The notes under the pieces were generated by a model that had not been told where the DNA came from, made no database searches, and saw nothing but the letters and a program-made list of their open reading frames with translations. Positions 8,828-18,239 of a DNA stretch of 64,000 nt are shown in pieces. The stretch lies in assembly GCF_000226255.1 (NCBI RefSeq), contig NZ_AGFG01000070.1, positions 62,001 to 126,000 of the forward strand, in the 5' to 3' direction. Numbering within the stretch: the first letter of the stretch is position 1; the number at the start of each line of letters is the position of its first letter. Source of the stretch: Desulfovibrio sp. A2. Its GTDB lineage: Bacteria; Desulfobacterota; Desulfovibrionia; Desulfovibrionales; Desulfovibrionaceae. The translations under genes and the position numbers were made by a program.

Positions 8828-8884
8828 TAATGGTGGGGTATCGCTAGGGTTTGCCGCTTTGCGTGGCGTGCCCGAAGAAGACGG

Positions 8885-8959
<75 letters not shown>

Positions 8960-8967
8960 ACCGATGC

Positions 8968-9042
<75 letters not shown>

Positions 9043-9054
9043 TCATCGGTTTCG

Positions 9055-9130
<76 letters not shown>

Positions 9131-9144
9131 TCAACGAGGAGAGC

Positions 9145-9174
9145 CTTCTACGTCACAGCCCCGCTCCCTGTCAA
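9145..9174 (-). promoter_or_regulatory. Sigma70-type promoter of the tRNA array
   Basis: On the minus strand TTGACA (9174-9169) is followed after 18 bases by TAGAAG (9150-9145). A start near 9138 would lie a few bases before the mature 5' end of the first tRNA-Gly. The -35 is perfect and the -10 matches four of six positions. Confidence 0.55.
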
Positions 9175-9596
9175 GCAGGGTTCTCGCAAAATATCGACCG
9201 CTTCCCGCAAGATGTTGCCTGGTGCGGGTTTGCGGCCGGAGAAAGTGCGGCGGCGCGGGGGCGGGTCGATTCTGGTCTGCCTGGCACCGAGTCGGTGGTG
9301 GGATGCGCCCGCCGCCTGGCAGACCTTTCGGCGCGCCTCCAGAATCCGGGCTCCGTTTCAGGAACGGGTTCCGCTCCTCCTCCTTCGTTCCGCGCCATCC
9401 GTGGCTTTTAGGCGGTCAGTCGGCGGCCACCAACGTCTTGGCTCGTCACCCACCGACTTCCGGGGGCGGAAATCACCCCTGGCCCCTTTACTTTTATCGT
9501 CCGGATGATTTATGGCAGTTGCCTTGCAAGCGACAGCCCCACCCGGCACGCGTGCCGTTTTTCGGCGGCGCGCTGCGTACCGCGAGGAGGTTCCCC
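9175..9596. other. Intergenic region upstream of dksA
   Basis: About 420 bases without a convincing gene. A possible plus-strand promoter (TTTACT near 9488, TTTATG near 9510, 16-base spacer) precedes dksA; this is a weak match. The rest shows no recognised feature. Confidence 0.35.
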
Positions 9597-9959
9597 ATGG
9601 ACCAGAAGGATATCGAGTACTTCCGCGAACTGTTGACCCAGATGCTGGAAGAGGCCACGCAGAAGGGCGACCTGACGCTGGAAGACATGACGGATAACAA
9701 CGAGGTCTTCGCCGACCCGGCGGACCGCGCCACCATGGAGTCGGACCGCGCCTTCACCCTGCGCATCCGCGACCGCGAACGCCGGTTGATCAAGAAGATT
9801 CAGGCGGCGCTGGGCCGCATCGAGGACGGGTCCTTCGGCATCTGCGACGATTGCGGCGAGGAGATCGGCGTGCCGCGCCTGAAGGCGCGTCCCGTGACCA
9901 AGCTGTGCATCAACTGCAAGAGCAAGCAGGAAGACGACGAGCGCGTCCGAGGCGATTAG
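9597..9959 (+). CDS. dksA: DksA/TraR family RNA polymerase-binding protein
   Basis: 120-residue protein with an N-terminal coiled coil and a C-terminal C4 zinc finger (CDDC...CINC, residues about 85-109). DksA inserts its coiled coil into the RNA polymerase secondary channel and, with ppGpp, controls rRNA and amino-acid genes. The coiled-coil tip has an acidic DNNEVFADPADRA segment, similar to the DxxDxA tip of DksA. Slightly shorter than E. coli DksA. ATG 9597 is chosen over upstream in-frame starts because GAGGAGG lies 6 bases before it. A strong terminator follows, so it is probably monocistronic. Confidence 0.85.
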   Translation: MDQKDIEYFRELLTQMLEEATQKGDLTLEDMTDNNEVFADPADRATMESDRAFTLRIRDRERRLIKKIQAALGRIEDGSFGICDDCGEEIGVPRLKARPVTKLCINCKSKQEDDERVRGD

Positions 9960-9970
9960 AAGCCACCAGC

Positions 9971-10010
9971 GGCCCCTCAGCCCTTCCGGGATGAGGGGCC
10001 GTTTTTTCTT
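9971..10010 (+). terminator. Rho-independent terminator of dksA
   Basis: GGCCCCTCA (9971-9979) pairs with TGAGGGGCC (9992-10000) and is followed by GTTTTTTCTT. Confidence 0.9.
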
Positions 10011-10264
10011 GGAGCACCTGGCGCGGATGTCGCGCTGTCGGGGCCGGTCGTTTCAGTCGTTTCGGCCGTGCCAGCCGTATCCGTCGCGTTCGCCACACCG
10101 GGCGTGCCAGTCGCGCCTGCCGTGCCAGTCGCGTTCACCGCTTCGGGCGCGTTGTGCGGGTTCCGCGCGGGGGCACGCCCGCTTCCGTCCCCCTTGCAGG
10201 GCCTACTGTCCCGCCGCCTTCCCCTTGGCCATCCCTTTCGCCATCCTTTCGTTTGGACCCTGCC

Positions 10265-12127
10265 ATGGACGCCCATCTGTTCCGCCGAGTCTGCCGGGCA
10301 CTGGTCCCGCTGCTTGCCGGGTGCCGCATCGAAAAGATCCACGCGCCCGCGCCGGACATCCTTTCCCTCACCATCTTCGCCGCCGGGCGCAAGCAGGTGC
10401 TGGTGCTGCGCCACGGGCGGCGCGCGCCGCTGCTGTACCTGGCCGCGCACAAGCCGCCCAACCCGGCCCGGCCCGACGCGCGGGTGATGCTGCTGCGCAA
10501 GCATCTGGCCGGGCGGCGCGTGGAATGGGCGGGGTGCGATTGGCCGCGCCGCAGGCTGGCCCTGCGCATGGCCGCCGGGACCGGAGGGGCAGCCGGGCAG
10601 GGCACGCTGGTGCTGCTGGACCTGCGCGAAGGCATGCACCTCGTGGATGTCCTGCCCCCTGATTTCGGCGCGGAACCGGACTGGCCGCACCTGCCGCCGT
10701 CCTTGCAGTCGCCAACGTACCTGGAGGATGCGCGGGACGCGTTGCGTACGCTGTGCGCGGGCGGCAGCACCGGCGCGAACCCGGTGCTGACCCCGGCGCT
10801 GCGGCGCACGCTGGCCGCCCTCGTGGGGCCGGGGCAGGACGATGCAAGCGGGGCGGAGCTTCCGGCAGCATCGGAAGACGGCGTGCTCGACGCCTGCGCC
10901 CTGCTGGTGGACCTGGACTCCGGCGAGGGCGACGTGTTCCTGTACCGCCAGCCCGCCGCCGACGGCGGGACGGGTCCCGGCGAGCCGGACGAGCTTTCCG
11001 CGTGGCCCCTGCCCGCATCCCTGCGCGGCAACCGCGCGGAAGAGGTGCATGAATCCGCCCTGGACGCGGCCGCCATCCTGGGCGAGGCCGCCGCGTTCAC
11101 CGGGCTTGCCGATGCCGCCAGAACGGAGGCCGCCGCGCCGTTCAAGGCCGAGGCCAAACGCTTGCGTCGCCTGCTGGCCAAGCTGGACGACGAGGAGCGC
11201 CGCCTGCGCGACCTGCTGGACCAGCGGGCCGACGCCGTGGCCTTGCAGGGCGTGCTGTACCGCTTCGCCCCGGACGCGCGTCTGCCCGAAGTGGTGGTGC
11301 CCGAAATGCCGAGGCCCGAAATGCCGAGGGATGACGCGCCCGGCCAAATCGCCTCGCCCCCGCGCACCATCCCCCTCGACCCGTTGCTGACCGTGCGCGA
11401 GAACATGGCCGCCATGTTTCACCGCTCCGACCGTGGCGCGCGCGGCCTCGCCATTCTGGATCGCCGTCGGGCCGAGGTGGCCCGCGCCCTGGCCGTGGCC
11501 GAACAGTCCGCCGCCATGCCCCCCGGTGAAGGGTTACCGCCGCATCAGGCCCGCTTCGTGCCCGCGCCCCCGGCCAAGGGCGGCCCCGGTTCGCGCAGAC
11601 AGCGCCCTGCCCCCGGAACCGGCAGCGACGTGCAGCGCTTTCGCAGTTCGGACGGCTTTCTGCTGCTGCGGGGCCGTTGCGCCGCAGGCAACGCCGAGCT
11701 GCTGCGCATTGCCTCGCCCTTCGATTGGTGGCTGCATGCGGAAGACGGCCCCAGCGCGCACCTGATCATCCGGCGCGACCACCCGGCCCACGAGGTGCCG
11801 GAACGCACCCTGGCCGAGGCCGCTGCGCTGGTGGCGGTGAAAAGCTGGCAGCGCGCCGCCGCCCGCGCCCGGATCATGGTGGCGCTGGTGTGCGACGTGC
11901 GCGCCGTGAAGGGGGCCCCCGCCGGTGCGGTGCGGGTGGATGCGGTGGCGCGTTCGCTTGCCGTGGCGCCGGACGCGGGGCTGGAGGAAACGCTGCGGCT
12001 GGACGGGCCGAAGGAGACCGGGCCGGAGGGGGGCGCTAGGGGCGAACCGGCGGGCAGATCGACCACCAGGCCAGCCGACAAATCGCCCGGTGCCGCCCCC
12101 GGCAAGCCGCGCGGCAAGCGCCGCTGA
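10265..12127 (+). CDS. NFACT-family protein (RqcH/FbpA-like)
   Basis: 620 residues. The N-terminal NFACT-N region (MDAHLFRRVCRALVPLLAGCRIEKI start, then LLRKHLAGRRV) is followed by a helical middle around 295-335 (AKRLRRLLAKLDDEERRLRDLL) and a C-terminal NFACT-R/DUF814 domain (RFRSSDGFLLLRG, SPFDWWLHAED, GPSAHLIIRRD). In bacteria RqcH binds stalled 50S-peptidyl-tRNA complexes and adds alanine tails; more distant members are annotated as fibronectin-binding-like. This copy has a short coiled coil, a Pro-rich linker (EVVVPEMPRPEMPRDD) and a basic C-terminal tail, so function as a quality-control factor is likely but unproven. ATG 10265 has no strong Shine-Dalgarno site. Confidence 0.75.
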   Translation: MDAHLFRRVCRALVPLLAGCRIEKIHAPAPDILSLTIFAAGRKQVLVLRHGRRAPLLYLAAHKPPNPARPDARVMLLRKHLAGRRVEWAGCDWPRRRLALRMAAGTGGAAGQGTLVLLDLREGMHLVDVLPPDFGAEPDWPHLPPSLQSPTYLEDARDALRTLCAGGSTGANPVLTPALRRTLAALVGPGQDDASGAELPAASEDGVLDACALLVDLDSGEGDVFLYRQPAADGGTGPGEPDELSAWPLPASLRGNRAEEVHESALDAAAILGEAAAFTGLADAARTEAAAPFKAEAKRLRRLLAKLDDEERRLRDLLDQRADAVALQGVLYRFAPDARLPEVVVPEMPRPEMPRDDAPGQIASPPRTIPLDPLLTVRENMAAMFHRSDRGARGLAILDRRRAEVARALAVAEQSAAMPPGEGLPPHQARFVPAPPAKGGPGSRRQRPAPGTGSDVQRFRSSDGFLLLRGRCAAGNAELLRIASPFDWWLHAEDGPSAHLIIRRDHPAHEVPERTLAEAAALVAVKSWQRAAARARIMVALVCDVRAVKGAPAGAVRVDAVARSLAVAPDAGLEETLRLDGPKETGPEGGARGEPAGRSTTRPADKSPGAAPGKPRGKRR

Positions 12128-12295
12128 CGCCGCCGTACCCGCTGCGGGCCGCGTGCGCCAAGCGGTATCGCCTTGTTGACCGACATGCGGCATACCGAAT
12201 AAAGTCCGCCACGACCTTGCGGAGGCCCGCAGGGCGCCGTGCCGGTCGGTGCGGGGTAGGGGGAACCTCCGTGGGGGAGGGAAGGGATTTCACTC

Positions 12296-13681
12296 ATGCT
12301 CAGGCGTATGCGGTCGTTGCTTGGCCTTGCGGGTGATGATGCCCAGGCTTTCTCCGTCCAGGCGGGGACGGCGGACGAAGGCGCGTCGGAAACCCCGAAC
12401 GCACCGGGCGTCCCGGACGCGGAGTGCGCCCCATCGTTGCTGGTGGCCCGGCAGCCCGTGTTCGACGCGGCGGGCGACGTGTGGGGGTACGAACTGCTGT
12501 TCCGCAACCCCGATTCCCCCGAATGCTGCGCAATGGACGTGGACGCCAGCGTGGCCACCGCATCGGTCATCGCGGACGGCTTCGCCATGGTCCGGCCTTC
12601 CCTGGGCGGGGGGCAGCGCCTGCTGGTGAATTTCGCGGCGGACATGCTGCTGGCCGGTACGCCGCGCATCCTGCCCGCCGACGTCTGCGGGGTGGAGGTG
12701 CTGGAGACGGTGCCCGCCAGCGTGCCGGTGGTGCAGGCGCTGTCCGCGCTCAAGGACGAGGGCTACCTGATCGTGGTGGACGACTACGCCGGACAGCCCG
12801 GCCTGGAAGGGCTGCTCGACCTCGCGGACATCGTCAAGTTCGACGTGCTGGGCCGCCCTCTGGCGGACCTTGCGCGCGACGTGGCCGCGCTGCGCTCGCG
12901 CCCGTGTCTGCTGCTGGCGGAAAAGGTGGAGGACCTCGCCACCCACCGCCAGTGCGAGGCGTTGGGCTTCTCGCTGTTCCAGGGGTTCTTCTTCAGCAGG
13001 CCGGAACTGGTGCACGGCAGGCGGCTGGACAGTTCGCAGGCCGCCAAGATGCGCCTTCTGGCCACCCTTGCGCGCGATGACATGAACATCAAGGCCGCCA
13101 CCGAAGTCGTGCGATCGGACGCTGCCCTTTCGTACAAGCTGTTGCGCTACATCAATTCCGTGCATTTCGGGCTGCCGGTGAAGGTCACTTCCATCCAGCA
13201 CGGCATTTCGCTGCTGGGCACCCGCAACCTGGTGCAGTGGCTGTGCGTCACCGTGCTTTCGGAATTCGACACCGGGCCCATCGCGCGCGAGCTCATTGCC
13301 GTTTCGGCCCTGCGCGCCAAGTTCCTGGAACTGTGCGCGTCCCGCGCCGCCGTGCGCGCGGCCGGGCAGGGCCAGCCCTCCGCCGTGCCGTCGGGTTCGC
13401 TGTTCATGCTGGGGCTGTTCTCGCTGCTGGAACCCTTGCTGTGCCTGCCGCTGGCCGAGTTGCTGCGTTCGTTGCCGCTGGTGGACGATCTGGCCGAGGC
13501 CCTGACCGAGCACTCCGGCCCCTACGCGCCGTGGCTGGAACTGATGGAACACTACGAACGGGGCCGCTGGGACGAGGTGCTGGCCAGCGGGACGGCTATG
13601 GGCCTGACCCAGGCCGATCTGGCCATGGCCTATGCGGGCGCGCTGGAATGGACCGCCTTTTTCCACGACAGCCGGGAGTAG
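12296..13681 (+). CDS. EAL-HDOD signalling protein (YuxH-like)
   Basis: 461 residues. Residues about 45-245 form a degenerate EAL phosphodiesterase domain: the start reads VARQPVFDAAGDVWGYELLFR, where the catalytic EAL triplet is replaced by ELL, so c-di-GMP hydrolysis is unlikely and a binding or scaffold role is more plausible. Residues about 250-450 form an HDOD domain (KAATEVVRSDAALSYKLLRYINS, then GISLLGTRNLVQWL). Such proteins are usually cytoplasmic adaptors in motility or virulence regulation. ATG 12296 follows GGGAGGGAAGGG. The next gene starts 2 bases after the stop codon, which implies cotranscription with serine dehydratase. Confidence 0.85.
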   Translation: MLRRMRSLLGLAGDDAQAFSVQAGTADEGASETPNAPGVPDAECAPSLLVARQPVFDAAGDVWGYELLFRNPDSPECCAMDVDASVATASVIADGFAMVRPSLGGGQRLLVNFAADMLLAGTPRILPADVCGVEVLETVPASVPVVQALSALKDEGYLIVVDDYAGQPGLEGLLDLADIVKFDVLGRPLADLARDVAALRSRPCLLLAEKVEDLATHRQCEALGFSLFQGFFFSRPELVHGRRLDSSQAAKMRLLATLARDDMNIKAATEVVRSDAALSYKLLRYINSVHFGLPVKVTSIQHGISLLGTRNLVQWLCVTVLSEFDTGPIARELIAVSALRAKFLELCASRAAVRAAGQGQPSAVPSGSLFMLGLFSLLEPLLCLPLAELLRSLPLVDDLAEALTEHSGPYAPWLELMEHYERGRWDEVLASGTAMGLTQADLAMAYAGALEWTAFFHDSRE

Positions 13682-13683
13682 GA

Positions 13684-15063
13684 ATGCAGCCTTTGGTCGC
13701 CACCATAGAAACGTCGCTGTTCGACATGTTCGAGGCCGGTCCCGGCCCGTCCAGTTCCCATACCATCGGCCCCATGAAGGCCGGGCACGACTTTCGCTCG
13801 CTGTGCGGCGCGTTGCCTGCCTCGGTGCTGGCCCGCGCGGCGGGCATCCGGGTGCGCCTGTTCGGCTCGCTGAGCGCCACGGGCGTGGGGCACGGCACCA
13901 CCGGCGCGGTGCTGGCTGGGCTGCTGGGGCATCGGCCCGCCACCTGCCCGCCGGGCCTGCTGGAATCGCTGCCCGCGTTGCCGGAAGGCGAACGCACCCT
14001 GCGCCTGGGCCCCGCCGCCCTGGTGCTGTCGGAAAGCACGGTGCAGCGCGATGCCGTGCAGCATGCCCATCCCTTCAGCAACACGCTGGTCATGGAACTG
14101 TTGGACGCTGACGGCGCGGTGCTGTGCGAACGGGAATACTATTCCGTGGGCGGCGGGTTCATCCAGTGGAAGGGCTGGCAGCCCGAGGAGCGCGGACGGC
14201 CCGTGCATCCTTACCGCAGCATGGCCCAACTGCGCGCCCGGCTGGTGGAAACCGGCCTGACCATCCACGAACTTATCCTGGAAAACGAGATGGCGGTCAC
14301 CGGCATGGGCCGCGCCGCCATTCTGGACCGCCTTGCCGCCATCATCGAACTGATGGAGGCCAGCGTGCGGCGCGGCATAGAAGACGGCGGGCCGCTGCCC
14401 GGCACCCTGGGGGTGCACCGCAAGGCCCGCGTGCTGCTCATGCGCGCCCAGCGTCTGCCCAACGCGGTGGATTCCTTCCTGGGGCGGCTGAACGCCTATG
14501 CCTTCGCCGCCGCCGAGGAAAACGCGGCGGGCGGGGTCATCGTCACCGCGCCCACCTGCGGCGCGGCCGGGGTGATGCCCGCGCTGCTCTACGCCATGCG
14601 CCACGACCTGGCCATAGGCGACCGGGCCGTGCGCGAAGGGGTGCTGGCCTCCGCCGCCGTGGGCTTTCTGGCCAAGCACAACGCGGGCATCGCCGGAGCC
14701 GAGATGGGCTGCCAGGGGGAAGTGGGCGTGGCATCGGCCATGGCCGCCGCCATGCTGGCCCACGCGCGCGGCAACCCGGTGCATGTGGTGGAGAACGCGG
14801 CGGAAATCGCGCTGGAACACCACCTTGGCCTTACCTGCGACCCGGTGGGCGGCTTCGTGCAGATTCCCTGCATAGAACGCAACGCCGTAGGCGCGGTGAA
14901 GGCCTACAACGCCTGCCTGCTGGCCACCTGCGAAGACCCGCGCCACCACCGGGTGACCCTGGACAGCGTCATCGCGGCCATGGCCGAGATAGGGCGCGAC
15001 ATGAACGCCAAGTTCAAGGAAACATCATCCGGCGGGCTCGCGGTCAGCGTGGTGGAGTGCTGA
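13684..15063 (+). CDS. sdaA: L-serine dehydratase, iron-sulfur type, single chain
   Basis: 459 residues. It deaminates L-serine to pyruvate and ammonia with an oxygen-sensitive [4Fe-4S] cluster. The beta-like N-terminal part has the GPGPSSSHTIGPMKAG signature; the alpha-like part carries the cluster cysteines in APTCGAAGV, AEMGCQGEVG and IPCIERN. One-chain beta-alpha order and length match bacterial SdaA. The start is ATG 13684, two bases after the EAL-HDOD stop codon, so the open frame beginning at 13237 is not used. A short unknown gene follows 22 bases after the stop, probably in the same transcript. Confidence 0.92.
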   Translation: MQPLVATIETSLFDMFEAGPGPSSSHTIGPMKAGHDFRSLCGALPASVLARAAGIRVRLFGSLSATGVGHGTTGAVLAGLLGHRPATCPPGLLESLPALPEGERTLRLGPAALVLSESTVQRDAVQHAHPFSNTLVMELLDADGAVLCEREYYSVGGGFIQWKGWQPEERGRPVHPYRSMAQLRARLVETGLTIHELILENEMAVTGMGRAAILDRLAAIIELMEASVRRGIEDGGPLPGTLGVHRKARVLLMRAQRLPNAVDSFLGRLNAYAFAAAEENAAGGVIVTAPTCGAAGVMPALLYAMRHDLAIGDRAVREGVLASAAVGFLAKHNAGIAGAEMGCQGEVGVASAMAAAMLAHARGNPVHVVENAAEIALEHHLGLTCDPVGGFVQIPCIERNAVGAVKAYNACLLATCEDPRHHRVTLDSVIAAMAEIGRDMNAKFKETSSGGLAVSVVEC

Positions 15064-15085
15064 TCGTCGCCCCGATGGGGATGGC

Positions 15086-15748
15086 ATGCTGTACGTACCC
15101 ACCAGCGGCCCGGAGAGCTGGAAGGCCCTGCTGGCCTCGCCGGAGCGCCACTGGCGTGCCGGGCATTCCGCGCGGGAACTGGCGCAAGCCTGGGAGGCCG
15201 CGCGGGGGTTTCCCCCGCCAGTGGAAGCCTGCCTGAGCACGACCTTCACCGATGCAGACCTTTTGCTCGGCATCCCCGAACACCGCGTGCCCCTGCCGCA
15301 TGGCCGGGCATCGCAGAACGACCTCTTCGTGCTGGCGCGGCTGGATGGTCGGCTGGCGACGGTGATGGTGGAGGGCAAGGTCCGCGAGCCATTCGGGGAG
15401 ACGGTGGAGGCATGGCTGCGCGACGCCTCGGCGGGAAAACGGAAGCGGCTGGCGTACATCCAGAGTCTGCTGGGGCTGTTGGGCACCGATGTTGCCAAGC
15501 TGCGCTACCAGTTGCTGCATCGCACGGCTTCCGCCGTCATAGAGGCCGGTCGCTTCGGCGCGCCGCTGGCGGTGATGCTGGTGCATTCGTTTTCGCCCGA
15601 CAATCGCGGATGGGGCGACTACGATGCGGCGGTTGCGACCATGGGCGGTCAGGCGGCCTTGGGGAGTCTTGCAAGGCTGTCGGCATGTAACGGCGTGGAA
15701 CTGTACGCGGGGTGGGTGCGAGACTCAGGAGCCCATGGGGGCTGCTGA
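15086..15748 (+). CDS. Unknown protein with possible PD-(D/E)xK-like signature
   Basis: 220 residues, family not recognised with certainty (it resembles DUF6946-type proteins). There is no signal peptide or membrane segment. A conserved-looking segment, NDLFVLARL...ATVMVEGKVREPFGE, could be the D...ExK core of a PD-(D/E)xK nuclease fold, with a later LAVMLVHSFSPDNRGWGDYDAA block. It follows sdaA by 22 bases on the same strand. Codon use looks like its neighbours. The function is unknown and the nuclease idea is inference only. Confidence 0.6.
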   Translation: MLYVPTSGPESWKALLASPERHWRAGHSARELAQAWEAARGFPPPVEACLSTTFTDADLLLGIPEHRVPLPHGRASQNDLFVLARLDGRLATVMVEGKVREPFGETVEAWLRDASAGKRKRLAYIQSLLGLLGTDVAKLRYQLLHRTASAVIEAGRFGAPLAVMLVHSFSPDNRGWGDYDAAVATMGGQAALGSLARLSACNGVELYAGWVRDSGAHGGC

Positions 15749-15824
15749 AAACGCCGAGACGCGGGAACGCTGATTTTTCCGCCATTCCGCCTTGTCCACT
15801 GTCGCCTTGAGCGGCGCATCCATG

Positions 15825-15863
15825 AACGAAAACGGCGTCCACCCCGAGCGGGGCGGACGCCGT
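15825..15863 (-). terminator. Terminator of gap operon
   Basis: ACGGCGTCC (15832-15840) and GGACGCCGT (15855-15863) form a 9-bp stem; on the minus strand TTTTCGTT follows. It lies 30 bases after the gap stop codon. Confidence 0.75.
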
Positions 15864-15892
15864 CTGCGTTCATTTGTGGTGCGGCGGTGGAC

Positions 15893-16891
15893 CTACAGGT
15901 CCTTGCCGACCATCCGCAGCAGCCGGACGAGCTGGTTGGTGAAGCCCGCTTCGTTGTCGTACCAGATGATCAGCTTCAGCATGGTGCCGTCGATGACGCT
16001 GGTGCACAGCGCGTCCACCACGCCGCCATAGATGGAGCCCATGTAGTCCACGGACACCAGCGGCTCTTCGGTGTAGCCCATGTTGCCCAGCAGCGGCCCT
16101 TCGGCCGCGGCCTTCAGCAGGGCGTTCACCTCTTCCACGCTGGTGGGGCGTTCCAGTTCGCAGGTCAGGTCCACCAGCGACACGTTGGGGGTGGGCACGC
16201 GCACGGCCATGCCGTCCAGCTTGCCCGCCAGCGCGGGGATGACCAGCGTGGTGGCCTTGGCCGCCCCTGTGGTGGTGGGGATCATGGACAGGGCGGCGGC
16301 GCGGGCGCGGCGCGGGTCCTTGTGCGACCCGTCCAGGATGCGCTGGCTCATGGTGTACGAGTGCACCGTGGTCATCAGGCCGTGCTTGATGCCGAACGCC
16401 TCGTGGATGGTCTTGGCGGCCGGGGCCAGACAGTTGGTGGTGCACGAGGCGGCGGAGATCACGTCGTGCCTGGCCGGGTCGTAGTCGCCATGGTTCACGC
16501 CCATGACCACGGTGACGTCGGCGTCCTTGGCCGGGGCGCTGATGACCGACTTCTTCGCGCCGCAGGCCAGGTGCTGCGCAAGGCCCGCGCGGTCCTTGAT
16601 GGTGCCGGTGGTTTCCACCGAGATGTCGATGCCGAGGTCCTTCCACTTCCATTCGCCCGCGCGTTCGCGGGTGACGGCGATGTGGCGGCCGTTGACGATG
16701 AGCCCGGCGTCGTCGTGGGCCACTTCGCCCCTGAAGGTGCCGTGGCACGAGTCGTACTTGAACAGGCGGGCCAGCGAGGCGTTGTCGGCGCGGGCGTTGA
16801 TGGCCACCACGCCAAGGTCGTCGGTGTCGGCCAGCAGTCTGACGAGGTAGCGGCCGATGCGGCCGAACCCGTTCATCCCAAGCTTGATCAT
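15893..16891 (-). CDS. gap: Glyceraldehyde-3-phosphate dehydrogenase, type I
   Basis: 332 residues. It oxidises glyceraldehyde 3-phosphate to 1,3-bisphosphoglycerate using NAD(P)+. The N-terminal dinucleotide fold is MNGFGRIGRYLVRLL; the catalytic Cys is in ASCTTNCLAP, and the C-terminal catalytic-domain strand WYDNEAGFTNQLVRLL is intact. Length is normal. It follows fba by 22 bases on the minus strand, so the two glycolytic/gluconeogenic genes form an operon ending at the hairpin 15825-15863. Confidence 0.95.
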   Translation of the reverse strand: MIKLGMNGFGRIGRYLVRLLADTDDLGVVAINARADNASLARLFKYDSCHGTFRGEVAHDDAGLIVNGRHIAVTRERAGEWKWKDLGIDISVETTGTIKDRAGLAQHLACGAKKSVISAPAKDADVTVVMGVNHGDYDPARHDVISAASCTTNCLAPAAKTIHEAFGIKHGLMTTVHSYTMSQRILDGSHKDPRRARAAALSMIPTTTGAAKATTLVIPALAGKLDGMAVRVPTPNVSLVDLTCELERPTSVEEVNALLKAAAEGPLLGNMGYTEEPLVSVDYMGSIYGGVVDALCTSVIDGTMLKLIIWYDNEAGFTNQLVRLLRMVGKDL

Positions 16892-16913
16892 GAGTCCGTT
16901 CCCCTAAAAACGG

Positions 16914-17837
16914 TTAGATCTTGTTCGAGCAACCCAGCACGTTGCGAATCTTGTGCTGGACCATGTTCTTCACGGCGTCCCGCGCGGGCTTCAGGTACGC
17001 GCGGGGGTCGAAATCCGAGGGCTTTTCCATGAAATGCTTGCGGATGGTGGCGGTCATGGCCAGGCGGATGTCGGTGTCGATGTTGATCTTGCACACGCCG
17101 AAGGTAGCCGCCTTGCGCAGCAGGTCTTCGGGCACGCCCTTGGCCCCGCCCACCTTGCCGCCGTAGGTGTTGGCCATGTCCACGAATTCCTGCGGCACGC
17201 TGGAAGCACCGTGCAGCACCAGCGGGTAGCCGGGCAGCATGTTGGTGATCTTTTCCAGCCGCGCGAAGTCCAGCTTGGCCTCGCCCGCGAACTTGTACGC
17301 GCCATGGCTGGTGCCGATGGCGATGGCCAGCGAGTCGCACCCGGTGCGCTTCACGAAGTCCACGGCCTGGTCGGGGTCGGTGTACACCGAATGCTCGGCC
17401 GACACCTCGTCCTCCACGCCCGCCAGTTGGCCCAGTTCCGCTTCCACCCACACGCCGCGCGCATGGGCGTATTCGACCACCTGCTTGGTCACGGCGATGT
17501 TCTCTTCGTAGGGCAGGTGCGAGCCGTCATACATGACCGAAGTGAACCCGCCGTCGATGCAGTCCTTGCAGATGTTGAAGTCCTGGCCGTGGTCCAGGTG
17601 CAGCACCACCGGCAGGTCGGTGTCCAGCAGGGCCGCCTCGATGAGCTTCACGATGTAGTTCTGCCCGGCGTACTTGCGCGCCCCGGCGGAAACCTGGAGG
17701 ATCAGCGGGGCCTTTTCCTCGCCGGCCGCCTGCATGATGCCCTGGATGATCTCCATGTTGTTCACGTTGAAGGCGCCGATGGCGTATCCTTCCTTGTAGG
17801 CCCGCTCGAACATCTGCTTGGGACCGGTCAGCGGCAT
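16914..17837 (-). CDS. fba: Class II fructose-bisphosphate aldolase
   Basis: 307 residues. Zinc-dependent cleavage of fructose 1,6-bisphosphate. The zinc and active-site segments HLDHGQDF (about 85-92), the YDGSHLPYEENI region, GTSHGAYK and VLHGASSVP are all present, as is the INIDTDIRLA phosphate-binding strand. ATG 17837 is preceded by GGAGGAA at ideal spacing; the frame extends upstream to 18068 without a likely start. It is the first gene of the fba-gap operon; a candidate promoter lies at 18040-18068. Confidence 0.95.
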   Translation of the reverse strand: MPLTGPKQMFERAYKEGYAIGAFNVNNMEIIQGIMQAAGEEKAPLILQVSAGARKYAGQNYIVKLIEAALLDTDLPVVLHLDHGQDFNICKDCIDGGFTSVMYDGSHLPYEENIAVTKQVVEYAHARGVWVEAELGQLAGVEDEVSAEHSVYTDPDQAVDFVKRTGCDSLAIAIGTSHGAYKFAGEAKLDFARLEKITNMLPGYPLVLHGASSVPQEFVDMANTYGGKVGGAKGVPEDLLRKAATFGVCKINIDTDIRLAMTATIRKHFMEKPSDFDPRAYLKPARDAVKNMVQHKIRNVLGCSNKI

Positions 17838-18039
17838 GGGTTCCTCCTGCTGGTGCCGGACGGGCGGGATGCCTGCTGGTCCGGCTGTGGAAATGTGTTC
17901 GTTGGTCGCGTGCCGCCGGTAGTGCCGATGCGGGGGGCGTGCGCGAACCGGGCATGCCTTCGGAAGGGGCTGTCGGTGCAGACCCGTCCGTAGCGCCCCG
18001 GCAGGGTCACGGAAGTGCCCTTGGGGGGTATGCTTCCAT

Positions 18040-18068
18040 GCTGTAGGGGGGCGGGCACGGCCTGTCAA
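18040..18068 (-). promoter_or_regulatory. Candidate sigma70 promoter of fba-gap
   Basis: On the minus strand a perfect TTGACA (18068-18063) is followed after 17 bases by TACAGC (18045-18040). The -10 is poor. A 5' leader of about 195 bases would result. The rest of the gap 17838-18239 holds only this site and the surE terminator. Confidence 0.4.
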
Positions 18069-18100
18069 CGAAGGCGCGGGAATAATACCCGAACCCCGGG

Positions 18101-18135
18101 AAAAAATAAAGACGGACCGCGCGAGGCGGCCCGTC
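18101..18135 (-). terminator. Terminator of surE
   Basis: On the minus strand GACGGGCCGC and GCGGTCCGTC form a stem with one bulge, followed by TTTATTTTTT (18110-18101). It lies about 105 bases after the surE stop codon. Confidence 0.75.
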
Positions 18136-18239
18136 CATGCGTGAAGCCCGGGGGAACGGGAAGAACGGCGGTGTGCGGCGGGGCGGACATGGCGGGCGTG
18201 ATGCCCGTCGCCCTGTCACCCCGGCGCGTCGCGCGTTCG

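Noticed and set aside
10020..10150. Short degenerate direct repeats (around GTGCCAGTCGCG) upstream of the NFACT gene as a CRISPR or regulatory array.
   Set aside because: Unit length and spacing are irregular, and there are no spacers of constant size; it looks like low-complexity GC-rich drift.
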